Assembly: GCF_000145035.1 (NCBI RefSeq)
Contig: NC_014388.1
Coordinates: 139,501 to 203,500, forward strand
Reading direction: 5' to 3'
DNA: 64,000 nucleotides
DNA from: Butyrivibrio proteoclasticus B316
Lineage (GTDB): Bacteria; Bacillota; Clostridia; Lachnospirales; Lachnospiraceae
Made by a program: the position numbers and the translations under genes. How positions within the stretch are numbered: the stretch's first letter is position 1; every line of letters starts with the position of its first letter. Positions 33,569 through 42,025 of the stretch are shown here, piece by piece. The notes beneath the pieces are model-generated. The model was given only the letters and a program-made list of their open reading frames with translations, did not search any database and was not told where the DNA came from.

Positions 33569-33780
33569 GTAATAACAAATGACTCTTTTCCCCTCTACTA
33601 GTATTATCATGTATTTTGAAATAATAACATGCCAACTAAAAAATAGCATTTGTTATTACTTTATTTCGCTGTGGAGCTGGATTTTGACCAATTTTTAATA
33701 CCATGATAACTTTTTTAACCATTGTAGTATTAAACTTTATAATAACAAATTACTGTTTTCTCTTCTGCTGGTATTATTTC
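33569..33780. repeat. AATAACAAAT repeats in a long intergenic region
   Basis: GTAATAACAAATG (33569-33581) is repeated as an exact inverted copy at 33647-33659, and a 42-bp segment starting there recurs in direct form from about 33739 (AATAACAAAT, then TTTTCnnnTCTnCT and GTATTAT). The 33484-33901 gap holds no gene. It may be a small palindromic element or a regulatory region. Confidence 0.6.
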
Positions 33781-33901
33781 AGGGTTTTCAACAAGACGTA
33801 AAGCCATCCCGGTCTTGTCCATTCCATCCATTCATGGTTGCGCCGCCAAAGCGCAATTTCCTCGTATTAAATCAAAAATTTTCAGACAATTGTCTACTAT
33901 T

Positions 33902-36610
33902 TTATTCCACTCTCACAATAACTTCGTTTTGGCTGCCAAGTTTATCTATTATTTCCCTTGGAATAACAAGTCTACCCTCCTCAAGGCCGATTCCACTTCC
34001 GTTAAGGCTCGCTGCCTTTATTTTATATGTGCCAGCCTCAAGGTTTTCCGGATTTTCTATAGTTATATCAAATCTTTTTCCGGCAAAATTAAGGCTGATT
34101 CCGGCCCTACCCTCTTTATCAAACTGACTTGCCAAAAGAGCCGGCTCAATAGAGAGGTTTCCAGCCTGTCCTCTTACTCCAAATACTTCAGTGATCATTG
34201 TGAGCAAGTACCAGGATGCTGCGCCTGTAAGATACGGATACTTTCCTCTTCCATCAGCGCTGAAATACTCAGGTATTCCCGGGTAAATATGGCTTGTCGC
34301 ATAATTCATGGATGCCTGGTAAAGAGTGTTAAGAGCCTTAAAGCCTTCTTTTGCAAAGCCTCTTCCATAAAGTGCATTACCATACATTACAGCCATATGT
34401 GAGAAAACAGCGCCATTCTCTTTTTCTCCATAGGCAAAGCCGAACATTCTGCCCATATCGGTCTTGAACTCATGGAAATCGGTGTTAAGCCTGTATCCGC
34501 CAATGCTTTCTTTATATAGATACTTATCAGCCGCTTTGGTGATCTTCTTTATCTGATCATCACTTGCAACATCTCCCATTATTGCAAATACCTGGCCTGT
34601 GAGCATCATGCGGGTTTTCTCATCGTCTTCATCATAACGCTCTACCGCTCTTTTGCTATTATCGTAGTAGCTGTTAAACCAGCCGGTGCCTCTGCTTCCC
34701 TTGATCCACTCCTGGTTCTTAAGATGCTCGGTAAAGCTCTCAGCCAGACTTTCAAGCTTATTAGCAAGCTCCGATAGTTCTATAGCAATCTGCTCGCCGC
34801 AAAGATTTCCTTCTACAGTCTTCATATAGGCTGCAAGAAGCCTGGTCTTTTCCTCGGTTGTCTGCGCATGATCCAGAAGAGCAGCAATTTCAGAAGCAAC
34901 GAATATTGCATTGACCTTGCACCTAGCAGAGAACTTCCTGATAAGTTTGGCCAATTCTCTGAGGTTTCCCGCATAAGCATAAGAAAAGGCTACGGACTCG
35001 CCGTTCTCATTGGCCATATCAAGAGCATCGTTCCAGTCTGCTCCGCGGAGTCTTAGAACATTATGCTCTCCAACCTCATAATATGAAGTTAGGTTCTGAA
35101 TCAAAAGATGCTCAAGAATTGTTCCTTCATACACCATTTCTTTGTTATCGGAATTTACAAGCTGCTTATTCTCTGCGTTTTCAAACTTCTTATCAATAAG
35201 ATTACCCCTATGCACGATAGAATCCTTGAAATAAGGAACCTGTTCTATGAGGATATCATAATCACCTGATTGTTCGATGTACAAAAGAAGAGTTCTAAGC
35301 GGCCAGAATGCATGATCCATCCATACTCTGGCGATGCCGTTTCTGTCAGCAATGAAATTGCCAAGGCCTTCTCCTATTATTGTTGCATTGGTTCCATCCA
35401 TTCTCACTCCGCCAAAGTTGGCAACAATCATATTTCTGACTTCGCCCGGCTCCATGAAGAGAAGTGAGAGGCAATCCTGCCACAAATCTCGCCATCCTCT
35501 TCCGCCTCTTCCATAGTCATGATAAGGAAGGAATGAACAGCCATATACACGCCTTAAAAGTGGCTGGAAAGCAATCCACTGCATGAACTGATCAAAGGCT
35601 TTATCCTGTGTATGGAAGTTTACATTTACCTTGTTTCTCCAATAATCTCTGGTATATGTAAGCTCTTTTTCTACGTTCTTATTATCCCTGTAGAGTTTGG
35701 AAATATCCTCTATCTCTTCGTTATTGTCCGCAACGCCAATTAGCACAGTATATGTGGCTTCCTGACCCGGCGTCAGAACGCATTTCTCAAATCGCAGGCC
35801 ACCAACAGCCTCCATTCCGGCAATTTCGGTTCCGGCTTTGAAGCTGGGTTTCTGGCAGTATACACTTCGTGGCTTAAGGAAACTGCCACCTTCTCCAATA
35901 AAGGCTTCAACTGTAGGATAAAAGCTTTCCGGCTCATGTCCGTTTTCATCAAAACCAAGCACATAATAGGTCTTATGATTTACACGATGTCCTTTTTCGT
36001 CAAAAGACATGGTTGGCTTAACTAAAATGCCCTCCGGAATAATTGAAATTCTATGAAGCATAGAAGTTACATTTCTGTGATCTCTAAGATTATCCGCAGA
36101 ACGTCCAAAAATAGGAATGGCAGCTACAGGAACAATTGTCTTAGCCTTAGGCGAATCGTTCCTGATAGTAACTGACATTATTTCCACATTTGTATTAACC
36201 GGCACAAAAGAAGTAACCTCAGCTGTAAGCCCGGCTTCATTATTACTTCTAATAGCCTTGTGCCACATAAAACCTGCAGTCACAAGGCTATCATCCTGTT
36301 TATCAGTGAATTTGTTATTCTCCTGCTCAGCAGATGAACCTGTTGCTGACCATACTTTCCCGTCATCCATGCAGAGCCAGAAGTTACGAGTATTTCTGTT
36401 ATTGTGAAGATTCTCTACGCTCACGGGCTCCAAAATAAAGGTTTCCTGATCAACCATCAGATCTCCGCCAAGCTTAGGCGTCACACATCCCTTAAGCCCC
36501 TTTTCACCGGCTATCGGATAGTATAAATAACTGGTATTCTCAGGCTTTTCAACCTTAAAGCTTCCTTTGTTATCGATAAATTCTATTTTCCCAATATTTT
36601 TCATGATCAT
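33902..36610 (-). CDS. GH94-family glycoside phosphorylase
   Basis: A 902-residue cytoplasmic enzyme of the cellobiose-phosphorylase type. It begins with a beta-sandwich domain (to about 300) and continues as an (alpha/alpha)6 barrel. The catalytic Asp is in LRGADWNDALDMAN, the family acid. Other GH94 landmarks are YHDYGRGGRGWRDLWQDCLS, MDHAFWPLRTLLLYIEQSGD and YPYLTGAASWYLL. GH94 enzymes split beta-linked glucosides with phosphate and give a sugar 1-phosphate. The exact disaccharide (cellobiose, laminaribiose or a beta-1,2-glucan) cannot be settled from sequence. No transporter lies beside it. Confidence 0.88.
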   Translation of the reverse strand: MIMKNIGKIEFIDNKGSFKVEKPENTSYLYYPIAGEKGLKGCVTPKLGGDLMVDQETFILEPVSVENLHNNRNTRNFWLCMDDGKVWSATGSSAEQENNKFTDKQDDSLVTAGFMWHKAIRSNNEAGLTAEVTSFVPVNTNVEIMSVTIRNDSPKAKTIVPVAAIPIFGRSADNLRDHRNVTSMLHRISIIPEGILVKPTMSFDEKGHRVNHKTYYVLGFDENGHEPESFYPTVEAFIGEGGSFLKPRSVYCQKPSFKAGTEIAGMEAVGGLRFEKCVLTPGQEATYTVLIGVADNNEEIEDISKLYRDNKNVEKELTYTRDYWRNKVNVNFHTQDKAFDQFMQWIAFQPLLRRVYGCSFLPYHDYGRGGRGWRDLWQDCLSLLFMEPGEVRNMIVANFGGVRMDGTNATIIGEGLGNFIADRNGIARVWMDHAFWPLRTLLLYIEQSGDYDILIEQVPYFKDSIVHRGNLIDKKFENAENKQLVNSDNKEMVYEGTILEHLLIQNLTSYYEVGEHNVLRLRGADWNDALDMANENGESVAFSYAYAGNLRELAKLIRKFSARCKVNAIFVASEIAALLDHAQTTEEKTRLLAAYMKTVEGNLCGEQIAIELSELANKLESLAESFTEHLKNQEWIKGSRGTGWFNSYYDNSKRAVERYDEDDEKTRMMLTGQVFAIMGDVASDDQIKKITKAADKYLYKESIGGYRLNTDFHEFKTDMGRMFGFAYGEKENGAVFSHMAVMYGNALYGRGFAKEGFKALNTLYQASMNYATSHIYPGIPEYFSADGRGKYPYLTGAASWYLLTMITEVFGVRGQAGNLSIEPALLASQFDKEGRAGISLNFAGKRFDITIENPENLEAGTYKIKAASLNGSGIGLEEGRLVIPREIIDKLGSQNEVIVRVE

Positions 36611-36702
36611 CTAATCCTCTTTCTTAGGCTATTATTAAATTAGCACAGGGAAATAGATGATAAAAAGGTATCTTTTTTACTTCATATACCTCTTTTTTTA
36701 TA

Positions 36703-36738
36703 GAAAAAAGCCCCATCTCTTTATCCGGAGATAGGGCT
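36703..36738 (-). terminator. Terminator of the small lipoprotein gene
   Basis: Stem AGCCC-ATCTC / GAGAT-GGGCT with single mismatches; minus-strand T tract TTTTTT. It separates the lipoprotein from GH94. Confidence 0.85.
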
Positions 36739-36758
36739 CTTTAGTCACTTAAATATCA

Positions 36759-37337
36759 TTATCTGGTCATTGGAGTGTCATCAGCAACATGCTCCATATC
36801 ATCTGTCCACATGATAGTGTTACTATCAACAATCTTGATACTACCGGTTCCATCTGTATAGATAGTCTCATCAGTATCAACTTCACCGTTATCCTTCAAT
36901 GTGTACTCATGCTTAACACAATCATTGTAAGTAATAGTATCAGCACCGTCATATTTGCCGTGCATAACCCACTCGCCCTGCTGTGCAGCGCTTATACCCC
37001 ACCATACTTCGATGAGGAAGCTACCATCTTCCTGCTTGGTAATGCTCAGGTTACCTTTTCCGGCATAATACTGTCCTTCAAAATCAGAGGTCTGTTTCTG
37101 GGTATCATCTGTCGCCTGTTCTGCCTGTGCTTCAATAGATGCATCTGTCGCTGCCTCGGCAGGTTTCTCAGTTTCCTGTACTGCTACAGCAGCATTCTCT
37201 GTTTCCTGAGTTACTTCTGTTTCAACAACTTTCTCAACCTTCAATCCCTCTGCACTTGCAGTTTCAGCTGCACCACATGCTACAACCTGAAGTGCAATTG
37301 AAGAAATCATAATAATACTTAATAATCTTTTTTTCAC
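36759..37337 (-). CDS. Small lipoprotein
   Basis: A 192-residue exported lipoprotein. The signal ends in the lipobox LQVVACG, with Cys as the lipid-modified residue. A low-complexity Glu/Ala/Thr linker (about 25-85) leads to a compact C-terminal beta domain with FEGQYYAGKGNLSITKQEDG and NTIMWTDDMEHVAD. Such domains resemble small calycin-like lipoproteins of Lachnospiraceae; no function known. It has its own terminator and is followed upstream by two more envelope proteins. Confidence 0.82.
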   Translation of the reverse strand: MKKRLLSIIMISSIALQVVACGAAETASAEGLKVEKVVETEVTQETENAAVAVQETEKPAEAATDASIEAQAEQATDDTQKQTSDFEGQYYAGKGNLSITKQEDGSFLIEVWWGISAAQQGEWVMHGKYDGADTITYNDCVKHEYTLKDNGEVDTDETIYTDGTGSIKIVDSNTIMWTDDMEHVADDTPMTR

Positions 37338-37450
37338 AATATCTCCTCCTCATAAGTCAATTTACACAACATATTGATTATAAGCCCGGAAGATATACTA
37401 TATGTATAAAAAAACAATTAAGAATTTCTGAACTGATCATAAAGCCAGCT

Positions 37451-38602
37451 TTACAATGCTTCAATGTCTTCCACAGTCAGTGAATTCAATGTCTCAGCAT
37501 CTATATGATCAACCGTTTTAACAATTAATTCTGATTCATTTGGAATTGAATCAGAAAAAGAATTAGTTACACTGTCATAACTGGTTATCACTTCAGATTC
37601 TGACAAGATCAGCTGTGCACCATGTGCGTTAGATTCCATATTATATCCGACAGGATTAGCAATTACGCTGCCCTTCATCACAATAATAGTCCAATACTCT
37701 CCTGTTTCAGATAGAAAAATAGTCTGATAATACGGATGAGTTTCGTCTGACTCCCCAACCTCTTTCTTATCTATCATCTCTCCATCTGCTGTGTACTCTG
37801 TTGTAATTGGGTTGTCGGTAAATCCACGTTCTTTTAAAAGCTCTATAACTTCTGATTCTGTCATCTCTTCCCCCTCCTCGCTGTTCTTTACTTCAATCTC
37901 AGTAACCGTATACTCCGGATGTGCTGTAATATTCTCTCTGTAGGCAGAACTTAGATCAAAATATCCGTATACAAAATAGTTTCCCAAAAACTCAAGATGC
38001 ATATCTACACTTGGTTTATAATCAGATTTGATCCTGCCGTCTTCTGTCATGAAAATATCATCAAAGCTGATAGGAACATAGCGTTTATCCGACTCGCCGT
38101 CATCCTTGCCCCAGCTGTACTCATAAAAGAATATAAGTCTATTATCATTCTGGCTATTTAATAAGTATTCGCCAACCAACCTGGGCTTATCTGTTCGCTT
38201 CCAGGATCCTGTGTAGCCTTCCTTGACACCATCTTGGGCATAAGTATCTGCAGCTTTTGTAAACTCTGACAGATCAATTCCTGCCTCGATATCTGATGTA
38301 TCCAAAAGACGAAGCTCCGGTTTTGCAGAACTCTCCTGCACCGCTTCTGACTCTGTATAATCCTGATTACTGAGATATAGCCCGCCAAAAAGAAGTAGCG
38401 CTAATATCAAGCTTACAGCTACAAATATCATTCGAGAGCGGTGTATTTTCAGATCTGTCTTCTTACTTATAATCTGTGCATCTTCTTGATCATAATCTAT
38501 CAAAAAAGTAGTATTGCAATAATTGCATTTGTACTGCTCTCCATTTATTTTTGCTATTTCTGAACTGCCACAATTAGGACAGGTGACCTTTTTTAGTTCC
38601 AT
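37451..38602 (-). CDS. Zinc-ribbon membrane protein with extracytoplasmic domain
   Basis: A 383-residue protein starting at ATG 38602 (GTG at 38608 also possible; both share GGGAGG). The N-terminus has a zinc ribbon, VTCPNCGSSEI then YKCNYCNTTF. A transmembrane helix (MIFVAVSLILALLLFGGLYL) follows at about 60-80, then an acidic exported domain of 300 residues with no recognised fold. Zinc-ribbon anchors of this kind are common in Lachnospiraceae surface proteins. It lies between two lipoprotein genes, forming an envelope cluster of unknown role. Confidence 0.78.
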   Translation of the reverse strand: MELKKVTCPNCGSSEIAKINGEQYKCNYCNTTFLIDYDQEDAQIISKKTDLKIHRSRMIFVAVSLILALLLFGGLYLSNQDYTESEAVQESSAKPELRLLDTSDIEAGIDLSEFTKAADTYAQDGVKEGYTGSWKRTDKPRLVGEYLLNSQNDNRLIFFYEYSWGKDDGESDKRYVPISFDDIFMTEDGRIKSDYKPSVDMHLEFLGNYFVYGYFDLSSAYRENITAHPEYTVTEIEVKNSEEGEEMTESEVIELLKERGFTDNPITTEYTADGEMIDKKEVGESDETHPYYQTIFLSETGEYWTIIVMKGSVIANPVGYNMESNAHGAQLILSESEVITSYDSVTNSFSDSIPNESELIVKTVDHIDAETLNSLTVEDIEAL

Positions 38603-38667
38603 GTTCACTCATCCTCCCTATAAATATTTTCTTATCTCAGTGATCATCATTCAATAATATGATATGC

Positions 38668-39420
38668 CTACTGCTGTGCTCTAATTAGATTGTTGAAGTC
38701 CGAAATAACATCCTTGAGGCTTTCATACATTTTTTTGATAGTTGCATCCTTATCAGGATCGCTCCCCCAACAATCATCTTTCATTTCCTGATAAAACTCT
38801 GCACTATTTCTGCCCTCGGAAGTGTAATAATCCTTAAGAGCATAATATGTTCCATACATAGTAGGAATATTATTGCTAAAATTATTAGCAATATCAGTAC
38901 CGAACCAGTATTCGTGAGCAGCTCCTATGTGACGGCCTTTTTCTCTGACTTCCTCAGGAATATTGTTTTTACCGATTGTAGCCATAGCCCATCTTCCAAG
39001 GACATCTCCTTCACCATAGATAGAATCCGGATACTTAACCGGACGTGAAGCACGGAACTTTTCCAGAATATCATCTGCTGATCTGTCTATTTGAGGCCAT
39101 ATCCATTCTCCCTCCAGATACTCATCACTATACCATCCGTAAAAAGAATGTTCTGTTCCGGAGACAGCCTGTTCCTGACCATCTGCAAGCTGTTCTATAG
39201 CTCCAAGCAGATCTTCATTTATCTCCGGCTTATTCTGCTTCTCAGCAATCGGCTCAGCAGTTTCTTCTGTAGATTGTTCAGAAGAAGCTTCCACTGAAGT
39301 TTTTTCTAAGGTCTCCTCAGTCCCCGTCTCAGTAGTTGCCTCTTTTACTGTATTGCCACAACCATTTGTAACAGTCAGCATAGAAGCTACAAGTAAATAA
39401 GTTACTATTTTCTTTTTCAT
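38668..39420 (-). CDS. Lipoprotein of unknown function
   Basis: A 250-residue exported lipoprotein. The start is set at ATG 39420, which has GGAAGGG upstream and begins a proper signal MKKKIVTYLLVASMLTVTNG with the modified Cys directly after. A Thr/Glu-rich linker of about 40 residues is followed by a domain rich in aromatic residues (FYGWYSDEYLEGEWIWPQID). No family recognised. It is first in the three-gene minus-strand envelope cluster. Confidence 0.8.
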   Translation of the reverse strand: MKKKIVTYLLVASMLTVTNGCGNTVKEATTETGTEETLEKTSVEASSEQSTEETAEPIAEKQNKPEINEDLLGAIEQLADGQEQAVSGTEHSFYGWYSDEYLEGEWIWPQIDRSADDILEKFRASRPVKYPDSIYGEGDVLGRWAMATIGKNNIPEEVREKGRHIGAAHEYWFGTDIANNFSNNIPTMYGTYYALKDYYTSEGRNSAEFYQEMKDDCWGSDPDKDATIKKMYESLKDVISDFNNLIRAQQ

Positions 39421-39484
39421 AAGTTTTCCCTTCCAATACTTTTTCACCTAACAATAATACAGCAAAGCAGGAAGAATTGTTTCA

Positions 39485-39522
39485 AAAAAAGAGGTGCGCG
39501 AAAAAACATTTTCTCACGCACC
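39485..39522 (-). terminator. Terminator of the alcohol dehydrogenase gene
   Basis: Stem GGTGCG-n-GAAAA / TTTTC-n-CGCACC, followed on the minus strand by seven T, 9 bp after the stop codon. Confidence 0.85.
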
Positions 39523-39531
39523 CCGGATCAT

Positions 39532-40707
39532 TTACTGTAAAGCTGCCCGATAGATTTTTTTAACATCGCTTGCATCAAGAGGTCTTATTCTAGAAAGCTT
39601 AACTGCTCCCTGCATAGTTGCATCAAGGGACAAAGCCTCCAAATCTTCATCAGATGGATCAATTCCCAAATCTCTCAAGCTCACAGGCATTCCAATACTC
39701 TTAAAGAAATCCACTGTTTTTTCTATTCCCATAAGAGCAGCTTTTTCTGCATCACTTTCAGTGATTCCCCATACTTTTTCTGCAAATCTTGCAAATCTTG
39801 GCACTGCGCCGCTATATAATTCTTTGGCCCAGGCTCCCCAGACAGCTGAAAGAGAATCTCCATGTGTCACATCATATCGCGCAGACAGAGCATGCCCCAG
39901 CTTATGCACGGAAAAATCCTTGCCTCGTCCACATTCTGTAAGGTTGTTATGAGAAAGGCTGGATGCCCAGAAAACTTCACACATAGCATCATAATCAGAA
40001 GGATCATCTATTATACGCTTTCCGTTTGTGATAACTGTTCTGAGCAGTCCTTCTGCTATTTCATCTGTCATATTGCAATGACTCTCTGGAATAAAGTATC
40101 TCTCCATGGTGTGCATCATTATGTCTGTAACTCCGGCTGCCAACTGATTCTTTGGAAGAGTCATCCCAAGAGCCGGATTGACTATGGCAAATCTGCATCT
40201 GTTAAAATCAGTATTGATGCCTGCCTTTTTGCCAAGTTCTTCATTGGTCAATACCGCAGAATCACTCATCTCACTACCTGCAGCAGCTATTGTAAGGACT
40301 GCTCCGACAGGAAGTGACTTGGTAAGCGGAACTTTTCGGGTCCAGATTGCCCACAGATCCTGGTCACTGTTAGCAGTTCCATGAGCAATGGCCTTTGCTG
40401 TATCTATAGCACTTCCGCCACCTATACCGATTATCATGTCTGCTCCGAAAGCTATGGCCTCTTTTATACCTTCCTTGGCGTGTTCCAATGTAGGATTGGG
40501 CTTGGCACCACCAAATTCTCTATATTCTATTCCTGAATCAGACAAAGCCTTTTCGACTCTTCCGAGAAGTCCACTCTTAATAACACTTCCCTTTCCATAG
40601 ACAAGAAGTGCTTTTCTACCATATTTACAAGCTATTTCTCCTGTCTGATCCTCAACATCCTTCCCAAAAACCACTTCTGTAGGCGCATAAAATTTGAAGT
40701 TCTCCAT
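39532..40707 (-). CDS. Iron-containing alcohol dehydrogenase
   Basis: A 391-residue NAD(P)H-dependent dehydrogenase of the family that includes butanol dehydrogenases. The nucleotide-binding part has IIGIGGGSAIDTAKAIAHG, and the metal site uses the Asp and His residues in GVTDIMMHTMERYF and DFSVHKLGHALSARYDVTHG. Length matches BdhA-like enzymes. It probably reduces aldehydes from fermentation. It stands alone, with its own terminator, and diverges from a hydrolase gene. Confidence 0.93.
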   Translation of the reverse strand: MENFKFYAPTEVVFGKDVEDQTGEIACKYGRKALLVYGKGSVIKSGLLGRVEKALSDSGIEYREFGGAKPNPTLEHAKEGIKEAIAFGADMIIGIGGGSAIDTAKAIAHGTANSDQDLWAIWTRKVPLTKSLPVGAVLTIAAAGSEMSDSAVLTNEELGKKAGINTDFNRCRFAIVNPALGMTLPKNQLAAGVTDIMMHTMERYFIPESHCNMTDEIAEGLLRTVITNGKRIIDDPSDYDAMCEVFWASSLSHNNLTECGRGKDFSVHKLGHALSARYDVTHGDSLSAVWGAWAKELYSGAVPRFARFAEKVWGITESDAEKAALMGIEKTVDFFKSIGMPVSLRDLGIDPSDEDLEALSLDATMQGAVKLSRIRPLDASDVKKIYRAALQ

Positions 40708-40888
40708 GTTTTCACCTGTGAATCCTTTCCCAATATATTAGTAATCAGCGTCAAATGCCACTACAAAGTATCTTATAGGTACTCTTTGATTATATATGAA
40801 ATTTATTAATTTGCATTTTTTTAATTTCATGATATTATTCTTTGTCGGGGAAAATAGAAATTTTATTTTTCAAGGAAAGAAACGTAAT

Positions 40889-41794
40889 ATGGTAATTTTT
40901 GTAACAATATTTTTAGTAATCGTTTATCTCTCGGTCTGTGCTGTATTTGCCAGATCAATGGGGCTTGTTAAGTGCATCGACCCAAACAAAGCTTATCAGA
41001 AAGAAAACAGAAGACATTTTCTTGATGGTTATAAGAACTGGAAAAGTGAAGAATATATCATAAAATCTTTTGACGGCTATGAGCTTCATACAACTTATAT
41101 TCCTTCAGCCGTTCCTTCCAAAAAATTTGTCATCCTTGTTCATTCATCAACCTACTGCAGAATTGGAGGAATCAAATACTTCAACATATTCAGGAAAATG
41201 GGATATAACGGTATTCTCTTTGACCTTCGTGGCCATGGTGATAATCAGAAGTCTCCATCAACCTGGGGAATCAAGGAAAGCAAGGATCTTCTCAGTGTAA
41301 TAAATGATACTGTTGATCGTTTTGGAGATGATATCAAGATCGGCGTTCATGGCGAATGCCTTGGCGGTGTAACAGCTCTTACCGCTCTTAAATACCATCC
41401 TCATATCTCTTTTGTTATCGCTGACAGTTGTTATAATTCTCTTTATTCACTTCTGTGCAAACTTGCCCAGCAGATAGCTCACGTATCACCTGTACTTTTT
41501 GATCCGGCTGTAATCTTTTTCCGCCTTATGTTCGGCTACTCATATAAAAAGATTTTTACAAAGGACAGCCTTAATGGCAACACAGTACCGATATGCTTCA
41601 TTCAAGGTGACAGCGACTGCGTAGTACCTGTTAAGGATACTGTGGAACTTGAAAATGCAACTGAAGGCTACACTGAAATGCACATTTTTGAAGGTGCAGA
41701 TCATACGCGTAACATCATTGCTGACGCAGATCGTTATGAAGAAATAATCAAGAACTTTTTGTACAGCGTCCATTGTCTGGAACTCGCAGCCTGA
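40889..41794 (+). CDS. Alpha/beta hydrolase with Cys in the nucleophile position
   Basis: A 301-residue protein starting at ATG 40889 with AAGGA upstream; an earlier frame start lacks a site. It begins with a transmembrane helix (MVIFVTIFLVIVYLSVCAVF), so the domain is likely outside the membrane. The nucleophile elbow reads VHGECLGGVTAL, with Cys where this group normally has Ser (GESLGG). The acid and His are present in GDSDCVVPVKD and GADHTRNII. The fold is that of dipeptidyl-peptidase/BAAT-like hydrolases. A Cys nucleophile occurs in dienelactone hydrolases. Confidence 0.82.
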   Translation: MVIFVTIFLVIVYLSVCAVFARSMGLVKCIDPNKAYQKENRRHFLDGYKNWKSEEYIIKSFDGYELHTTYIPSAVPSKKFVILVHSSTYCRIGGIKYFNIFRKMGYNGILFDLRGHGDNQKSPSTWGIKESKDLLSVINDTVDRFGDDIKIGVHGECLGGVTALTALKYHPHISFVIADSCYNSLYSLLCKLAQQIAHVSPVLFDPAVIFFRLMFGYSYKKIFTKDSLNGNTVPICFIQGDSDCVVPVKDTVELENATEGYTEMHIFEGADHTRNIIADADRYEEIIKNFLYSVHCLELAA

Positions 41795-41847
41795 TCACCT
41801 TTGATATTATGCCATCTTCCAGTTCTCTGACTGCATCTGAACTGATA

Positions 41848-42010
41848 TCATGTGATTATAAATGCCGCATTTAAAAACTCTGCAAAAATATTATGAGATT
41901 CAACTGCTTTGATCTTCTTATTAAGCCCTTCCATGGTTGTAGAAATAAATGCACCAACAAGCTCCGGCAGCCAGTGTGACGATGCAGTTTCAAGTCTTGC
42001 ACAGTCAATA
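41848..42010 (-). pseudogene. C-terminal remnant of a regulator-like gene
   Basis: An open frame without a start reads HWLPELVGAFISTTMEGLNK and then FAEFLNAAFIIT before the stop at 41848. It looks like the helical end of a TetR-type ligand domain. No N-terminus is present upstream because the GH78 gene ends there. It is best read as a deletion scar. Confidence 0.45.
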
Positions 42011-42025
42011 GTTTACTTAAATGAA

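Noticed and set aside
33815..34402. Plus-strand ORF of 195 residues
   Set aside because: Antisense to the GH94 C-terminus, with no ribosome site and no protein-like pattern.
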